Shown here in pieces: positions 7,275-8,656 of a stretch of 8,656 nt of DNA. Below the pieces are notes generated by a model, which made no database searches, was not told the origin of the DNA, and saw nothing but the letters and a program-made list of their open reading frames with translations. Position 1 is the stretch's first letter. Each line of letters opens with the position of its first letter. The stretch is from NCBI GenBank assembly GCA_016281675.1, contig JAEEJD010000143.1, forward strand, positions 1 through 8,656, written 5' to 3'. The DNA comes from Lachnospiraceae bacterium (lineage in GTDB: Bacteria > Bacillota_A > Clostridia > Lachnospirales > Lachnospiraceae). A program made the position numbers and the translations under genes.

Positions 7275-8656
7275 TTCTCCTCCTTTTTATGTTCCGTCAA
7301 CAGTTCCTTTGCTTTATGATAATCGAATACATCGAGACAGTTCTTGACATCACGGAACAGTTTGTTGATCTCGGGTCCGTAATTGGTGTTAACACACTCT
7401 GCTACCCGGTCTTCCGTCTCCTTGATATTAAACTTCGAAAGAGATTCTATAAGCTCATCTATTATACCATCATCAAAGACAACCTGCTCTCCCTCGGGTT
7501 CCGAAGCGGTGCTTTCGCCTTCAAACAGGCCGTTTTCAACAAGATATGATTTGACCGCAACAAGGACATTTTTGAACCGTTCGATGACATTTTCGGTACG
7601 GCTGTCGATGAATTCAAGATTTGATGCTTTCCCTGCGAATTCGAGTTCTTTAAAAAGGGTGCTGATCCCGAGCGCACCTATCGCGGCACTGCTCGATTTG
7701 AGGCCGTGTACTTCTATGACATAATTGTTAATATCCCGTTCCGTAAGAAGCTTCATTACAAGCTCTGTCTTCAAAAGACCTTCTTTGTAGTATGCGTTTA
7801 CTACCGACGCGAAGGCATCGATATTTCCTCCCAGGTTTGCAAGTCCCGTCTCAAAATCAACGATTTCGGGATCCACCGTGTCTGATGTGGGTACTTCTTT
7901 GGCTACGGACGCTTCGGCTTCGGGTTCGTCTTCTATCATGATATTAACGGCAAGTTCTGCCGGCATGTATTTTCTTAGCATTCTCTCAAGGTAGAACCTT
8001 CTTACCGGCTTTGCAAGATAATCCTGGAAGCCTTCGTTAAGAAGAACTCTGGATACTTCGGGACCGAAATCGGCCGTGGCGCACAGTATCGGCACCATTG
8101 CATTGGCATTATCCATTCTCCTTATCAGATGCAGAAGCTCGATACCGTCCATCTCCGGCATTCTCTGATCGAGTATGATAAGATCGAATTCATCTCTTTC
8201 AAGTACGTCAAGAGCCTCGGCGCCGCTCTTACACAGTGTTGTCGCGACCTCAAACGTCTGGAGCATTCCCTCGAGTACCCTTAAGTTAACGATAGAATCA
8301 TCAACGATTATCACTTTTCCTTCAGGATAAACAACGGCTTCTCTCTTCTGCGAGACTTTATAGTTGGACGCATCCCATGTATTGTTGAGCGCATTCGCGA
8401 CGCCTATACAGGTCATCGGCTTACGAAGGATCTTGCAATCGTCAAAATCGCTGTATATACTTCCCGGCTCAGTCAGCACATATATCTCATCACTTATCTG
8501 TGCTGTCCTGATCGTATCTTTGAGCATCGGATAGAAAACATCATCAATAAAGATATGAGTGTATTTTCTGTTCTCTATCAGCTGCCTGAATGCATTCGGA
8601 CCCGTTACGAAATTGGGATACAACTGGAACTGTCCGAGAATATCTATCCATATATC
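7271..8656 (-). CDS. C-terminal part of a phosphorelay signalling protein (receiver, receiver, Hpt), 5' end outside the window
   Basis: The frame is open to the window edge, giving 461 visible residues. No true start is seen: the first start-like codon, TTG at 8623, lies inside a folded domain. Visible in order: most of a receiver-like domain (about 8656-8370) with IFIDDVFY in the phospho-acceptor position and RKPMT as its Lys-Pro motif; a complete receiver (about 8320-7960) with VIIVDDS, phospho-acceptor Asp at 8170-8168 in LDQRMPEMDG, ATADFG and the conserved LAKPV; an acidic linker; and an Hpt domain with phospho-His at 7708-7706 in VHGLKSSSAAIG. A C-terminal helical region of about 70 residues follows and ends in a charged tail. 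This order is typical of hybrid sensor kinases, so sensor and kinase domains probably lie beyond 8656. The stop overlaps the phosphorylase ATG by four bases. The signal it senses cannot be read here. A stand-alone multi-receiver protein is the alternative. Confidence 0.88.
   Translation of the reverse strand, partial: DIWIDILGQFQLYPNFVTGPNAFRQLIENRKYTHIFIDDVFYPMLKDTIRTAQISDEIYVLTEPGSIYSDFDDCKILRKPMTCIGVANALNNTWDASNYKVSQKREAVVYPEGKVIIVDDSIVNLRVLEGMLQTFEVATTLCKSGAEALDVLERDEFDLIILDQRMPEMDGIELLHLIRRMDNANAMVPILCATADFGPEVSRVLLNEGFQDYLAKPVRRFYLERMLRKYMPAELAVNIMIEDEPEAEASVAKEVPTSDTVDPEIVDFETGLANLGGNIDAFASVVNAYYKEGLLKTELVMKLLTERDINNYVIEVHGLKSSSAAIGALGISTLFKELEFAGKASNLEFIDSRTENVIERFKNVLVAVKSYLVENGLFEGESTASEPEGEQVVFDDGIIDELIESLSKFNIKETEDRVAECVNTNYGPEINKLFRDVKNCLDVFDYHKAKELLTEHKKEEK

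Noticed and set aside
8621..8623. TTG as the start of the signalling protein
   Set aside because: The frame continues in coding style to the window edge (reading DIWIDILGQFQ before it), the TTG falls inside the first receiver-like domain, and no ribosome binding site precedes it.
1..8656. CRISPR array, tRNA, rRNA, insertion sequence, terminator hairpin or riboswitch
   Set aside because: Coding covers nearly all of the window, and I saw no direct-repeat array, inverted-repeat ends, transposase motif or GC-rich hairpin with a T-run in the short gaps. This was a reading by eye, not a computed search.

Overview
The window holds eight genes, all on the minus strand and packed almost without gaps. 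It is best read from right to left. Moderate G+C, strong AGGAGG-type ribosome binding sites and the style of the proteins suggest a Gram-positive Clostridia, most likely Lachnospiraceae. This is inference from protein flavour, not a database match. I see no tRNA, rRNA, CRISPR array, insertion sequence or obvious terminator. The only non-coding stretches are 43, 13, 3 and 1 bases long.

In transcription order the genes are: (1) the C-terminal part of a large signalling protein (8656-7271), probably a hybrid sensor kinase ending in receiver, receiver and Hpt domains; (2) a trimeric-type purine nucleoside phosphorylase (7274-6444); (3) a BMP/PnrA-type nucleoside-binding lipoprotein (6447-5347); (4) cytidine deaminase (5333-4905); (5) an amidohydrolase of the MTA/SAH/adenosine deaminase type (4903-3614); (6) a membrane-anchored MutS-like ATPase (3610-1952); (7) ribonuclease HI (1970-1482); (8) a 53-residue single-pass membrane protein (1438-1277) joined to threonine synthase (1277-1, cut by the window edge).

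Genes 2 to 5 form a nucleoside salvage block. The lipoprotein would capture extracellular nucleosides, Cdd would deaminate cytidine to uridine, and the amidohydrolase would deaminate a purine nucleoside. The phosphorylase, which carries the Glu/Asn pair of 6-oxopurine-specific enzymes, would cleave the resulting inosine or guanosine to base and ribose-1-phosphate. No ABC permease or ATPase gene accompanies the lipoprotein here. Stop/start overlaps link the signalling protein to the phosphorylase and the phosphorylase to the lipoprotein, which suggests translational coupling.

The least understood part is the pair of a membrane-bound MutS-family ATPase, lacking recognisable mismatch-recognition domains, and RNase HI, whose reading frames overlap by 19 bases. 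The block ends with an uncharacterised micro-membrane protein whose stop codon overlaps the thrC start. A possible promoter lies just upstream of that pair.
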